Source: Clostridia bacterium (GTDB lineage Bacteria > Bacillota > Clostridia > Lachnospirales > Anaerotignaceae). From it: 64,000 bases of DNA. The stretch is from positions 62,001-126,000 of the forward strand of contig JALFWW010000021.1 in the NCBI GenBank assembly GCA_022786605.1, given 5' to 3'. Positions 35,195 through 43,254 of the stretch are shown here, piece after piece (position 1 is the stretch's first letter; each line of letters begins with the position of its first letter). Both the position numbers and the translations under genes were made by a program. Below the pieces are notes generated by a model. That model did not search any database, was not told the DNA's origin, and worked only from the letters and a program-made list of their open reading frames with translations.

Positions 35195-35775
35195 TTGCGA
35201 AAGCCGCCTAAGAAACGAGGCATCATTTCCGCGGCGTATCTGCTCAAGGAATATTCCCCACTGCACAGACACCAGTCGTAAATGAGGGCACGTTCACAAA
35301 GGGCGTATGTCTTGACGAACTCGTTGACGGAAATATCGTCCCGCAGTTCCCCTTTCTGCTGTCCCTCGGCGGTGATCTGCCGCAGGAGTTTATAATAAAC
35401 GCGGTTGTGATCCATGAGGTGACGCTCGCCTGTGGTGATAAGCTGGGAGGAATAAAGCCTTGCCAGCAAATCCAAAGAAATGCTGTTGTCGATCATGCGG
35501 AACATTTCCCGATTCAGGTACATGAGTTTATCAAAGGAGTGCATGTCCTCCTTTAATGTAGGAATGAGTTCTGTATACTTATCGTCGAACAGTTCCGACA
35601 GGGAGCCAAGGAGGGCATCCTTGCCGTTGAAATAATGGTAAAAGGAGCCTTTGGATGTGCCGGACTCCTCCACGATTTCCTCCACGGTGGTGTCATCATA
35701 GCCCTGCTCGTAAAAGAGTTTCCAAGCGGCGGCGATGATGCGGCTTTTGGTGTTGCGGTTGTTCTTTTTTGCCAT
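35143..35775 (-). CDS. TetR/AcrR-family transcriptional regulator
   Basis: A 210-residue repressor-type protein. The N-terminal helix-turn-helix reads T-V-E-E-I-V-E-E-S-G-T-S-K-G-S-F-Y-H-Y-F (about 29-48), and a variable ligand domain follows. The last 17 codons lie inside repeat R2 copy 1, so the natural tail has been replaced or extended by repeat-derived sequence. It is 15 bp after the CARF-nuclease gene and may be co-transcribed with it. Likely targets are the palindromes before putP or its own operon; the ligand is unknown. Confidence 0.9.
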   Translation of the reverse strand: MAKKNNRNTKSRIIAAAWKLFYEQGYDDTTVEEIVEESGTSKGSFYHYFNGKDALLGSLSELFDDKYTELIPTLKEDMHSFDKLMYLNREMFRMIDNSISLDLLARLYSSQLITTGERHLMDHNRVYYKLLRQITAEGQQKGELRDDISVNEFVKTYALCERALIYDWCLCSGEYSLSRYAAEMMPRFLGGFRKSSKAHYIQAFDEGTEE

Positions 35776-35790
35776 AGAGGTACTTCTCCT

Positions 35791-36987
35791 TTATACTTTC
35801 TTCCATTTCAGGCTCACCAGATCATGCTCCTTGATGGCACGAACCAGACGGGCTGGGAAATCCTCCGCCAGAATATCTCCGGCATCCAGCAGTTCAATGC
35901 CCAATTCCTGAGCGCGTTTATATGTACCGCTGTTCTCAGCTTTTTCCCGGCTGAATGTGACTACGACCCCTTTGGAAAACCAGCCGCCCACACGTTTTTT
36001 GGCAATGAGCAGTTCGTTAAGGGCTGCCGTATCGGCACTGCGCAGTTTACAGGAAATGAACACCGGCAGGGATTGCTCCATGAGAATCACGTCGATTTCG
36101 TTTCCTGCCACCACCACGCCGTCGTAAGCGTTCCAGTCAATCATGGTGCCCAGTTTCACATCATCAAACACACCGGATTTCTTCGCGGCGATATACACAT
36201 AGAGTTCCAGCCAGACGCCATAGCCTGTGCAGTACTGGCGGTCATCCACGGAACAGAAGGAAAACCGCACCCGTTCCCCATCCATGACCAGATTTTTCAG
36301 AAAACCTAAGCGCTGGAATTCTTTCAGGATAGCTTTGTCAGGGTAGGTTTTCTTGCCGTTTTTCATATAAATCTGTTCTTTGGAATCCATATAGACTTCG
36401 TGAGGCAGATACCTTGCCGCTACGGTCTGGAGATAGCTGCATGTATGCTTCCATTCCTCCAGATGGCGGAACAAATACCGCGCCATTTCCCAGATAGCGT
36501 CAAAACGTTCCGGTTCCGGCGGACGATGGGACTCGCCGATGAAGCACGCACCTCTGGCATCCACAAAATCCTCCAGAGATAATGTGGCCGTGGGCGCGAC
36601 GGTTTCGTCTGTCAAAAGGTCTGTGATGCGGTTGTGTACCAAGTCCGTATGGATGAGCCTTGCGCCTTTTTCCATGCCGGCACGGAAACCGGCAATGACC
36701 ATCAGTTCACTGCCACCTGTCAGTTCCAGAAAACAATTTTCGTTGTTTTCAATGACCTGGGCAGTCTTGCGGTAAATCTTATCCATGGACAGGATGTCCA
36801 CGGGGTATCTCTCCAATGTGATATGGGGAATATGCCGCTTGAAGCAGGTATGGAGGGCACGAAAAACCGTCATATCCTGCATGCCGCTGTCATAAAGAAA
36901 AATCACTTTATCGGGATGCAGTGTCAGCGGTCCCATGATATTTTTCAAAACGTCTTTGTCATAATATTCAATGAGTGTTCTTGTCAC
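35791..36987 (-). CDS. CARF-domain nuclease, Card1/Can2-like (DUF1887)
   Basis: The 398-residue product has an N-terminal CARF-like Rossmann domain with L-T-G-G-S-E at 89-94, where the nucleotide-binding motif lies in this family. After a winged-helix linker comes a PD-(D/E)xK nuclease domain: Glu261 in W-L-E, Asp299 in N-E-I-D-V, Lys314 in I-S-C-K. In type III CRISPR systems such enzymes are switched on by cyclic tetra-adenylate and cut DNA or RNA. No CRISPR array or cas gene is visible here. The start is GTG at 36987 behind GGGGGGA. It lies upstream of tetR and 18 bp downstream of gerW. A stand-alone defence role is inference. Confidence 0.83.
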   Translation of the reverse strand: MTRTLIEYYDKDVLKNIMGPLTLHPDKVIFLYDSGMQDMTVFRALHTCFKRHIPHITLERYPVDILSMDKIYRKTAQVIENNENCFLELTGGSELMVIAGFRAGMEKGARLIHTDLVHNRITDLLTDETVAPTATLSLEDFVDARGACFIGESHRPPEPERFDAIWEMARYLFRHLEEWKHTCSYLQTVAARYLPHEVYMDSKEQIYMKNGKKTYPDKAILKEFQRLGFLKNLVMDGERVRFSFCSVDDRQYCTGYGVWLELYVYIAAKKSGVFDDVKLGTMIDWNAYDGVVVAGNEIDVILMEQSLPVFISCKLRSADTAALNELLIAKKRVGGWFSKGVVVTFSREKAENSGTYKRAQELGIELLDAGDILAEDFPARLVRAIKEHDLVSLKWKKV

Positions 36988-37005
36988 GGGTATCCCCCCA
37001 GTTTT

Positions 37006-37401
37006 TTATTCCTCAACCACCAATTCTTCTTCAAACTTTACTTCCGGTTCGGGCTTTTCTTCTTTTTTGTGACCGAAAACAGCGCCGAAGTTCAGTTTGT
37101 TCACAACGCCGGGCGCCATGTCGATGAGCTTGCTGACAGCGTCCTGATTCTTGATGTTGATGAGCTGCACACTGCCGTTCTGGATTGCCAGCACAGCGGA
37201 AGGGGTGATTCTGGCACCCATACCGCCAGCGGAGCCGCCGGAGTCCTTGCCCCCCAGACCAACACCAACGCCAACTTCGATGAGGGGCAGCAGTGTCACA
37301 TCTCCCAAAACAATGGCTTCTCCCACAACGGTTTTGGTGGAAACCAGTTCATCTACTTTTCCGAATAATACATCCAATGAAGTGTCAAATTCTTTACTCA
37401 T
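37006..37401 (-). CDS. ytfJ: GerW/YtfJ family sporulation protein
   Basis: The 131-residue product shows the family core: L-F-G-K-V-D-E-L-V, then G-D-V-T-L-L-P-L-I-E-V-G-V-G, then the Gly-rich G-G-K-D-S-G-G-S-A-G-G-M-G-A-R and P-S-A-V-L-A-I. In Bacillus subtilis the homolog is needed for normal spore germination. The tail is rich in Glu and Lys. It overlaps the end of the DUF2953 gene by eight bases, a pairing common in Clostridia. Confidence 0.9.
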   Translation of the reverse strand: MSKEFDTSLDVLFGKVDELVSTKTVVGEAIVLGDVTLLPLIEVGVGVGLGGKDSGGSAGGMGARITPSAVLAIQNGSVQLINIKNQDAVSKLIDMAPGVVNKLNFGAVFGHKKEEKPEPEVKFEEELVVEE

Positions 37402-38458
37402 GCTGTTTTCTTCCTTTCCACAGTGTCATAATCAAACGGCGTACAGGCTTCGTAAGTGCAAAAGCCAGTGTGCTGTAAAGGAGATAGCCGGGAACGATTT
37501 TCCCTTTCACCCGCACACGGATGTTTTCCGCTGCGGCTTTGGCAAAATCCCCTTTGATTTCCAGATCTTCGCCGAATTTTCCTTTCAATATGCCTGCCAT
37601 TGCCAGAAGATACCCTGTCCAGACAGGGTCCCCCGTACCAAAGGTACCTTTGATAATCAGGTGCCCCGGCAGGATGCCCTTTGCCATACGCTTGATGAAT
37701 TTCCACAAGGCTTTGGCAATGCCTTTTTTGTCCTCCACCGCCAGAAGCTGTTTCCACGGAGGATTTTCCTCTTTTTCCTCTGCTTCCCCCTCTTCTCCGG
37801 TGAAAAAGGCATCATCCAGATCGTCGGGGATATCGTTCGCTTTGGGTTCGGCGGGCTTTTCTTCTTCAATATCTTCCAAACGTACCCGCCGCATGCCCTG
37901 TTTTTTCTGCATGGGACGGACGGTGTTGGGTTCTTTTTTGATTTCTTCTGATGATTCCTTGGGAATTTCCTCTTTCGGAGGTTCTTCTTTCAGGATTTCC
38001 TCTTTACGGATTTCTTCTTTTTGAGGTTCTTCTTTCGGAACTTCCTCTTTTATAACTTCTTTGGGAACTTTCTGCTCCATAACCGGTCTGGACGGCGTAT
38101 CCTTTGGCGGCGCTGTCTTTTCCCGGGTGTAAATCAAATCCCCCTCTTTCTGGGGACGGGGTTTCTTCCGTTTTTTCCTTGCGGCTTTGGCTTTTGCCTT
38201 CTTTTTCTCCAGCAAGGATTTCCCGAAAATGAGCAAGTCCACAAAAGGCTCTTTGTCCCCCATCTGCCACCTTGCCACCACCTGCACAAACAGCCATTTC
38301 ACCTGACCGTCTGCCCGGATGGCGTCGGTTTTCTCGCCCCCTGCCTCATAGCGAATGGGCGCAAGAAGCACCACCAGCAGGATGAGCAGCAACAGGCATA
38401 CCAGCGCCAGCAGGAGAATCCCTATGCACTTTAATATCAATAACAATACGCCAATCAA
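37394..38458 (-). CDS. DUF2953 membrane protein with Lys/Glu/Pro repeat linker
   Basis: The 354-residue product has an N-terminal membrane segment (about 5-33), then I-R-Y-E-A-G-G and D-G-Q-V-K-W-L-F-V-Q-V of the DUF2953 start. A charged linker of about 170 residues has degenerate P-K-E-E units (about 115-175). The C-terminal DUF2953 part contains G-T-G-D-P-V-W-T-G-Y-L-L-A-M. Usual family members are shorter; the linker is the extra part. Function is unknown; the gene pairs with gerW in many spore-formers. It overlaps the DUF1461 gene by four bases. Confidence 0.82.
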   Translation of the reverse strand: MIGVLLLILKCIGILLLALVCLLLLILLVVLLAPIRYEAGGEKTDAIRADGQVKWLFVQVVARWQMGDKEPFVDLLIFGKSLLEKKKAKAKAARKKRKKPRPQKEGDLIYTREKTAPPKDTPSRPVMEQKVPKEVIKEEVPKEEPQKEEIRKEEILKEEPPKEEIPKESSEEIKKEPNTVRPMQKKQGMRRVRLEDIEEEKPAEPKANDIPDDLDDAFFTGEEGEAEEKEENPPWKQLLAVEDKKGIAKALWKFIKRMAKGILPGHLIIKGTFGTGDPVWTGYLLAMAGILKGKFGEDLEIKGDFAKAAAENIRVRVKGKIVPGYLLYSTLAFALTKPVRRLIMTLWKGRKQHE

Positions 38459-39171
38459 TGGATTTCAACGCTCCCATTCTTTTCTTCCACATGTTCTCTG
38501 CCCCAAAGGCGCAGGATGATCTCCGCCCCCACAAACAGCAGGAGGCACACCCCCAGAAATACACCGCCAATCCAAAAGGCGGTATCACTGAAAAAGCCTT
38601 CGGGCACAATATTGATGAGACGGTCCACCCGCTCATCCAGTATCCAGTCTTTATTATCAAAAAATATCAGGTGAAACTGTATGAAATATTTATTGAAGTT
38701 CGTCAGCATCAATGCCACCAGCAGACCGCAGGCGCCAAAAAACACACCAATGCCCGCCTGCAAGGTACGCAGGAATGTCCTTCCTTTTTTCTTTGCGAAC
38801 ATGACAATTGCCGCAGCAAGGGCAAATACACCGCAACCATTACGGATATCCATGCCTGCGGAAAAGAGATTTTTCACATCCACCATATGACGGATTTCCT
38901 TTTCACTGAAAAAAGGCAGTTCCTCTCCGCCAATGGGAACGTTTACCTGTAATTCTTCCCGCTTATCGTAAAGATATGCCATCATTTCCTCTGTCAGATA
39001 CAAAAGGTCATCCATTTCCATATCCACCTGTTCCAGAACGTCATATTTGGCGTATTCCTCCCGGAAATAATCCATGGAGCTGACACGCCACTGGACACAG
39101 GTCAAAAGAAGGGCAGGCATCAATGCAAGGGATGCCACAAACCCCAAAAATCGCCAACCGAATTTCTTCAC
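38455..39171 (-). CDS. DUF1461 (TIGR01906) integral membrane protein
   Basis: A 238-residue protein with about four to five membrane segments. The pattern Y-F-R-E-E-Y-A-K-Y-D-V and then E-I-R-H-M-V-D-V-K-N-L-F is the signature of the TIGR01906 group. No enzymatic function is known. It is part of the minus-strand run gerW, DUF2953, DUF1461 and the 39187 gene, with short gaps or overlaps. Confidence 0.8.
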   Translation of the reverse strand: MKKFGWRFLGFVASLALMPALLLTCVQWRVSSMDYFREEYAKYDVLEQVDMEMDDLLYLTEEMMAYLYDKREELQVNVPIGGEELPFFSEKEIRHMVDVKNLFSAGMDIRNGCGVFALAAAIVMFAKKKGRTFLRTLQAGIGVFFGACGLLVALMLTNFNKYFIQFHLIFFDNKDWILDERVDRLINIVPEGFFSDTAFWIGGVFLGVCLLLFVGAEIILRLWGREHVEEKNGSVEIH

Positions 39172-39186
39172 TTCATCATCCTCTTT

Positions 39187-39489
39187 TTATTGCATCCACG
39201 CCGAAGGGTCTGTCAAATCCCGTCCGGCTTTCGCCGCTTCTTCCAGCATGTAGCACAGCAGGTCAATGGCTTCATGCCGCCCCATGGCAACACCGGCAAT
39301 GATGCCTTTCCGGCTGCGGTATTTCTTTGTGAACAGCTCTTTGGAGGAAAGGATTTCCATGCGGTTTCTGTCCGCAAAATACACCAGACAGTACAGACGG
39401 AAAACAGGAATGTCCCGTTTCAGACTATAAACCACTGTACCCAGATTTCCCACACTTTCTCCCACAAACAGGTTTTCAATGAGCTGCAT
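39187..39489 (-). CDS. Small conserved-looking protein of unknown function
   Basis: I do not recognise this 100-residue protein. It has no signal peptide or membrane segment. The middle is a strand-rich V-F-R-L-Y-C-L-V-Y-F-A-D-R-N-R-M-E-I-L and the end is helical (H-E-A-I-D-L-L-C-Y-M-L-E-E-A-A-K-A-G). GGCGGTGG precedes the ATG. It is the first gene of the run that ends with gerW and is 15 bp before the DUF1461 gene. The upstream 39490-39635 stretch holds nothing else. Confidence 0.6.
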   Translation of the reverse strand: MQLIENLFVGESVGNLGTVVYSLKRDIPVFRLYCLVYFADRNRMEILSSKELFTKKYRSRKGIIAGVAMGRHEAIDLLCYMLEEAAKAGRDLTDPSAWMQ

Positions 39490-39635
39490 GCCGTGCCACC
39501 GCCTTTCTTCCTTTGTTTTGCTTTATTATAGCAGATATGCCGTCAAATGGAAATATGTATCCCACCCAAATCCATGGAGTATGGTGTCACAAAAAAGCAT
39601 ATCCAGAAAAAACAGAATCCATACCAAAAGAAAAA

Positions 39636-39664
39636 GCACAAAACCATGGGGGTTTTGTGCTTAG
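39636..39664 (-). terminator. Terminator after R2 copy 2 and the TSUP operon
   Basis: AAGCACAAAACC (39636-39647) pairs perfectly with GGTTTTGTGCTT (39653-39664). A TTTTTCTTTT run follows on the minus strand. Confidence 0.85.
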
Positions 39665-39690
39665 CGTGTAGATAAAATAATTTTTGCAAG

Positions 39691-39918
39691 AACGCGGAAG
39701 GGCTTGGGAAACGAAGGGTTTCCCAACTGGAATCCGCAGTCGGAATTCACTTTCGACGAGGAAAAATCCGGAGTTTCAAAGCTTTTAAGCTGATGGATAC
39801 TCTGCACCCCGAAGAAAACGGGGACGCCGTAGGCGGCTTTGCAAAGCAAAGTGCTTGACCCCGGATTTATACTTCTGTCTACTCGTCAAAGCCTTGAATG
39901 AAATGAGGCTTTGACGAC
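39691..39918 (-). repeat. R2 dispersed structured repeat, copy 2
   Basis: It shares the AGAACGCGGAAGGGC start and the TTGGGAAAC/GTTTCCCAA hairpin with copy 1. AGCTT/AAGCT stands where copy 1 has GGCAT/ATGCC, and AAATCCGG/CCGGATTT where copy 1 has ACAGAG/CTCTGT. About 60 extra bases with three more hairpins are inserted. The final stem TCGTCAAAGCCT/AGGCTTTGACGA differs from copy 1 by one paired, compensatory change. The minus strand reads S-S-K-P-H-F-I-Q-G-F-D-E and a stop. Confidence 0.8.
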
Positions 39919-39928
39919 AGCGTACCTT

Positions 39929-40099
39929 TTACCACAGTGCCTGATCCAGCAAATTCCAGTCTTTTTTCGGGTACATTTCCAGCAGCTCCCGATACTGGTC
40001 TTTGGTCAGTCCCGGTGTATTCACATAGAGAGACACTTTCTCGTCGGTGTTAGCACGGGAAAACCGTTCTTTCAGCTTTTCAAAGTCCTTATAATCCAT
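39929..40099 (-). CDS. Small protein of unknown function downstream of TSUP genes
   Basis: A 56-residue soluble-looking protein rich in Lys, Glu and Tyr (K-D-F-E-K-L-K-E-R-F, then L-T-K-D-Q-Y-R-E-L-L-E-M-Y). The start overlaps the end of the second TSUP gene by 11 bases, with AAGGAGAAGG before it, which supports expression. I know no function. R2 copy 2 begins about ten bases after its stop. Confidence 0.65.
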   Translation of the reverse strand: MDYKDFEKLKERFSRANTDEKVSLYVNTPGLTKDQYRELLEMYPKKDWNLLDQALW

Positions 40100-40481
40100 G
40101 ATCCTTCTCCTTTCCGTCTGTTGTCTGCCTTTTTCTGCCTTTATAGAGCTCTGCCAGACCAACGGCAAAGAGAAAACCGCCGAACAATTTCCGCAGCAGT
40201 TCTCCCTCCAGCCACAATGCCAGCAAAGCTCCGGCGGCAGCGCCCAGAAGTCCTGTCCAAATGAGGGATTTTGCCACAGGCGTTTCCACGCTCCCATTTT
40301 TCACATGGGTCACAAGGGCAACGGCTGCCGTTGGCAGAAAATACAGCAGATTCACGCCCTGGGCCTGCTGCTGTGTCACATCCGTCACCCAGAGGATCAC
40401 AGGAATGAGGATGGCGCCGCCGCCAATGCCCATACCGCTGACGATGCCTGCCAGAAGCCCCGCCAGCAATACACCTAACAC
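40089..40481 (-). CDS. TSUP family transporter, C-terminal half
   Basis: The 130-residue protein has four membrane segments and the G-M-G-I-G-G-G-A-I-L-I-P-V motif of the TauE/SafE (TSUP) sulfite/organic anion exporters. Full-length TSUP proteins have two such halves in about 250 residues. Here the halves are separate genes overlapping by seven bases. The likely start is GTG at 40481, coupled to the upstream half; longer readings in this frame lie inside that gene. Confidence 0.78.
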   Translation of the reverse strand: MLGVLLAGLLAGIVSGMGIGGGAILIPVILWVTDVTQQQAQGVNLLYFLPTAAVALVTHVKNGSVETPVAKSLIWTGLLGAAAGALLALWLEGELLRKLFGGFLFAVGLAELYKGRKRQTTDGKEKDHGL

Positions 40482-40831
40482 AGCACCATGCGGACAGCTG
40501 CCGCAAGGAGAAACAAGCCGAATATCCGGTGGAGCCACATACCGCTGAGTTTTCCCAGCAGTTTGGCGCCGATTCTTCCGCCCATGATACCGCCGCCGGA
40601 AGCCCAAAGGGCAACCTGCCACGCCATTTCTCCCTGCCAGAAATAAATCAGGAGAGAAAGGACGCTGAGAGGCAGTATCACCGCTATGGCAGTGGCGTGA
40701 GCTTTATGGGTTTCCACATGGAGGAACCGCTCCATAGCAGGCACCACCAAGGTACCGCCGCCGCTGCCGAAAAGCCCGTTGACAAAGCCCGTCACCAGTC
40801 CTGTCAGGCGTATTTTCCCCTTTTCGCCCAT
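40475..40831 (-). CDS. TSUP family transporter, N-terminal half
   Basis: The 118-residue membrane protein has the first-half TSUP motif G-L-F-G-S-G-G-G-T-L-V-V-P-A-M and then H-K-A-H-A-T-A-I-A-V-I-L-P-L-S. With the 40089 product it probably forms one transporter as a heterodimer. The substrate is unknown; family members export sulfite, sulfoacetate or related anions. It is 18 bp downstream of the lipoprotein gene. Confidence 0.8.
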   Translation of the reverse strand: MGEKGKIRLTGLVTGFVNGLFGSGGGTLVVPAMERFLHVETHKAHATAIAVILPLSVLSLLIYFWQGEMAWQVALWASGGGIMGGRIGAKLLGKLSGMWLHRIFGLFLLAAAVRMVLC

Positions 40832-40849
40832 GGCTTACGCCCCCTTCGG

Positions 40850-41200
40850 TCAGTTCATCATGTTTCTGCTGTTGGTATTTGTGGCGTCATCCACGGCGTT
40901 TTTCATGTCATTGCCCACATTTTCCACGCCGTTTTTCACGTCATTTGCCATGTTTTCCACGCCATTTTTCACATCTTTGGCAAAAGAACCTGTATCGGTG
41001 CTTTTGGGTGTGCCGTAAGATGTGCGGTCTAAGTCCACCCCTGTATTGACGCCATAGCTTTCATCCCAATAGACATTGCTGCCATAGACATCATCCCGAT
41101 AATCGTCTGTGGCACCCAGATTGTTCGCGGTATTGCCGCCGCAGCCGGTGACACCCAGCATCACTGCCGCTGTAGCAGCACAAATTGCCATTCGTTTCAT
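40850..41200 (-). CDS. Repeat-bearing lipoprotein
   Basis: The 116-residue protein has a lipoprotein signal (V-T-G-C at about 19-22), a Tyr/Asp-rich middle and a C-terminal helical tract of three 11-residue units of the form D-V-K-N-G-V-E-N-M-A-N. The tract resembles LEA-like or apolipoprotein-like amphipathic repeats. AAGGAGG precedes the ATG at 41200; the longer frame has no ribosome site. Function is unknown. Confidence 0.75.
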   Translation of the reverse strand: MKRMAICAATAAVMLGVTGCGGNTANNLGATDDYRDDVYGSNVYWDESYGVNTGVDLDRTSYGTPKSTDTGSFAKDVKNGVENMANDVKNGVENVGNDMKNAVDDATNTNSRNMMN

Positions 41201-41359
41201 ATTGTATGCCTCCTTTTTGCCTTCGCAGACTGACTGCATGGTTATTGTCTGCCGAAAAAGCGGAAAAATCCTTGCTTTTTGCTGGAACAAAGGGCAAAAT
41301 TTGGCAGTTCTGCGGATAGTAACGGCGAAAAAAAGCTGTTACAATAGGGTTTATGTTTT

Positions 41360-41385
41360 GGGAAAAACAGTTGGGAGTTTTTCCC
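41360..41385 (+). promoter_or_regulatory. Hairpin in the malQ leader
   Basis: GGGAAAAAC (41360-41368) pairs perfectly with GTTTTTCCC (41377-41385) a few bases before the AAGGAGG of malQ. A TACAAT -10-like element lies at 41339. No T run follows, so it is not a terminator; translational control or mRNA stability is possible. Confidence 0.4.
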
Positions 41386-41410
41386 TGTATAAAGAAGGAG
41401 GTCATTTCTG

Positions 41411-43012
41411 ATGTTATTTGAAGAAAGAAAAAGCGGCGTACTGCTGCACCCCACTTCTTTGCCGTCCGTTTACGGCATCGGGGATTTCGGGGCGGAGGCG
41501 CGCCGTTTTGTAGATACTTTGGAGGAAGCGGGACAAAGCCTGTGGCAGATTTTGCCTTTGGTGCCCATTGGCTACGGCAATTCCCCTTACCAGAGCACAT
41601 CGGCTTTTGCGGGAAACATCCTGCTCATCAGTCCCGACGAACTGGTGGAAATGGGGCTTTTGACAGCAGAAGATTTAGGAGAAATCCCCGCTTTTGACAA
41701 GGAACGGGTGGACTATGACGCTGTAAAAGCATACAAACTGCCCCTGCTCCACAAGGCTTATGAAACATTCTGCGCAAAAGCGGACGAAGATATGCAGGCG
41801 GACTTTGCCGCTTTCTGTGAAAAACAGGACATGTGGCTTTCTGATTTCGCCCTGTTCACCGCTTTGCAGGCGCATTTCCGGGCGGAACGTGCCAAAGGCA
41901 TTGACGAAGAAGAATATCTGACTTTTGCTGTAGACACCATTGATTTTCTTACGGAAGATCAGCAGAAAGATTATTTCGAATCCGCCTGCTGGAACACATG
42001 GCCCCGCACCCTGCGCAAGCGCAACGCAGCCAGCCTGAAAAAATGGACACGTCTGCTGGCTGATGCCATTGAGGAAGAAAAATTTTATCAGTATCTGTTC
42101 TTCACCCAGTGGCAGGCACTGAAGGCTTATGCCAACGAAAAAGGCATCTCCATCATGGGTGACACACCTATTTTCATGGCTTATGACAGTGCCGACGTAT
42201 GGGCAAACCAGAAACTGTTCCAGCTGGACTCCATGGGCTTCCCCACCGTTGTGGCAGGAGTACCGCCCGATTATTTCTGCGCCGAAGGTCAGCTCTGGGG
42301 CAACCCCCTTTATGACTGGAAAGCCCACAAGAAAACAGGTTACCTCTGGTGGACAGAACGCATCCACAAGGCGCTGGAAGATGTGGACTATCTGCGCATC
42401 GACCACTTCCGTGCTTTCGAAAGCCATTGGGAAGTACAGTTTGGTGCGGAAAACGCCATTGTTGGGGAATGGAAAAAAGGACCCAGCATGGATTTCTTCA
42501 AGACCCTCGAAAAAACATTGGGCAAACTGCCCCTCATCGCCGAAGATTTGGGCATCATCACCGATGAAGTTCGCGCTCTTAGAGAAGAAGCAGGCTTCCC
42601 CGGCATGCGTGTATTGCAGTTTGCTTTCGGGAATGATAAAAACAACGCTTACCTACCTCACAGCTGTGACAAAAACAGCGTCATGTACTCCGGCACCCAC
42701 GACAACGACACCACACGGGGCTGGTACGCAACTGCCACCGAAGCGGAAAAAGACCATTACCGCCGTTATCTGAACGTAGATGGCAGAGATGTGGCATGGG
42801 ACTTCATCCGCATGGCTTTTGCCTCTCCTGCCGTATTTGCCATTGTGCCTGTGCAGGATGTGCTGAATCTGGACGGCAGCCACCGCATGAACCGTCCCGG
42901 TATCGCCGGCGGCAACTGGGGCTTCCGTTTCCACTGGAGCCAGTGGGAGGAAGGCTATACCCATGGGCTGCGGTATCTGGCGGAACTGTTTGGCAGATGT
43001 GCGGAAAAATAA
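41411..43012 (+). CDS. malQ: 4-alpha-glucanotransferase (amylomaltase)
   Basis: Transfers alpha-1,4-glucan segments between maltodextrins, acting in glycogen or maltodextrin use. The 533-residue product belongs to glycoside hydrolase family 77. The N-terminus reads G-V-L-L-H-P-T-S-L-P-S, followed by G-Y-G-N-S-P-Y-Q-S. The catalytic regions are D-Y-L-R-I-D-H-F-R (nucleophile Asp), I-A-E-D-L-G (acid Glu) and G-T-H-D-N-D-T (stabilising Asp). AAGGAGG precedes the ATG. No other glycogen gene is adjacent. Confidence 0.96.
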   Translation: MLFEERKSGVLLHPTSLPSVYGIGDFGAEARRFVDTLEEAGQSLWQILPLVPIGYGNSPYQSTSAFAGNILLISPDELVEMGLLTAEDLGEIPAFDKERVDYDAVKAYKLPLLHKAYETFCAKADEDMQADFAAFCEKQDMWLSDFALFTALQAHFRAERAKGIDEEEYLTFAVDTIDFLTEDQQKDYFESACWNTWPRTLRKRNAASLKKWTRLLADAIEEEKFYQYLFFTQWQALKAYANEKGISIMGDTPIFMAYDSADVWANQKLFQLDSMGFPTVVAGVPPDYFCAEGQLWGNPLYDWKAHKKTGYLWWTERIHKALEDVDYLRIDHFRAFESHWEVQFGAENAIVGEWKKGPSMDFFKTLEKTLGKLPLIAEDLGIITDEVRALREEAGFPGMRVLQFAFGNDKNNAYLPHSCDKNSVMYSGTHDNDTTRGWYATATEAEKDHYRRYLNVDGRDVAWDFIRMAFASPAVFAIVPVQDVLNLDGSHRMNRPGIAGGNWGFRFHWSQWEEGYTHGLRYLAELFGRCAEK

Positions 43013-43065
43013 TTTTTCTGACAATGACAGAAAGAAGCAGGAAAACCCTGTAAAATCCCGAAAAC

Positions 43066-43143
43066 AACAGATTTCAAAGGAAAATGACTGTTTATACTTC
43101 TGTCTAAGGGTCAAAGGCTTGCACGAAATGCGCCTTTACCGAC
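43066..43143 (-). repeat. R2 dispersed repeat, truncated copy 3
   Basis: TTTATACTTCTGTCTA and the terminal stem GTCAAAGGC (43110-43118) with GCCTTT (43132-43137) match R2; the start of the element is missing. The minus strand reads S-V-K-A-H-F-V-Q-A-F-D-P and a stop, the same peptide type as the other two copies. Confidence 0.65.
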
Positions 43144-43148
43144 AATCA

Positions 43149-43181
43149 AAAGGCATTTCTTTGGGGAAATGCCTTTGCTTT
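43149..43181 (+). terminator. Terminator after malQ
   Basis: AAAGGCATTT (43149-43158) and AAATGCCTTT (43167-43176) pair perfectly; GCTTTTT follows. Confidence 0.75.
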
Positions 43182-43254
43182 TTCCCCATTTTGTGCTAAA
43201 GTAAAATGCGGATAGATATGTTTTTTGACATATATAAAAGGAGGAACAACATCT

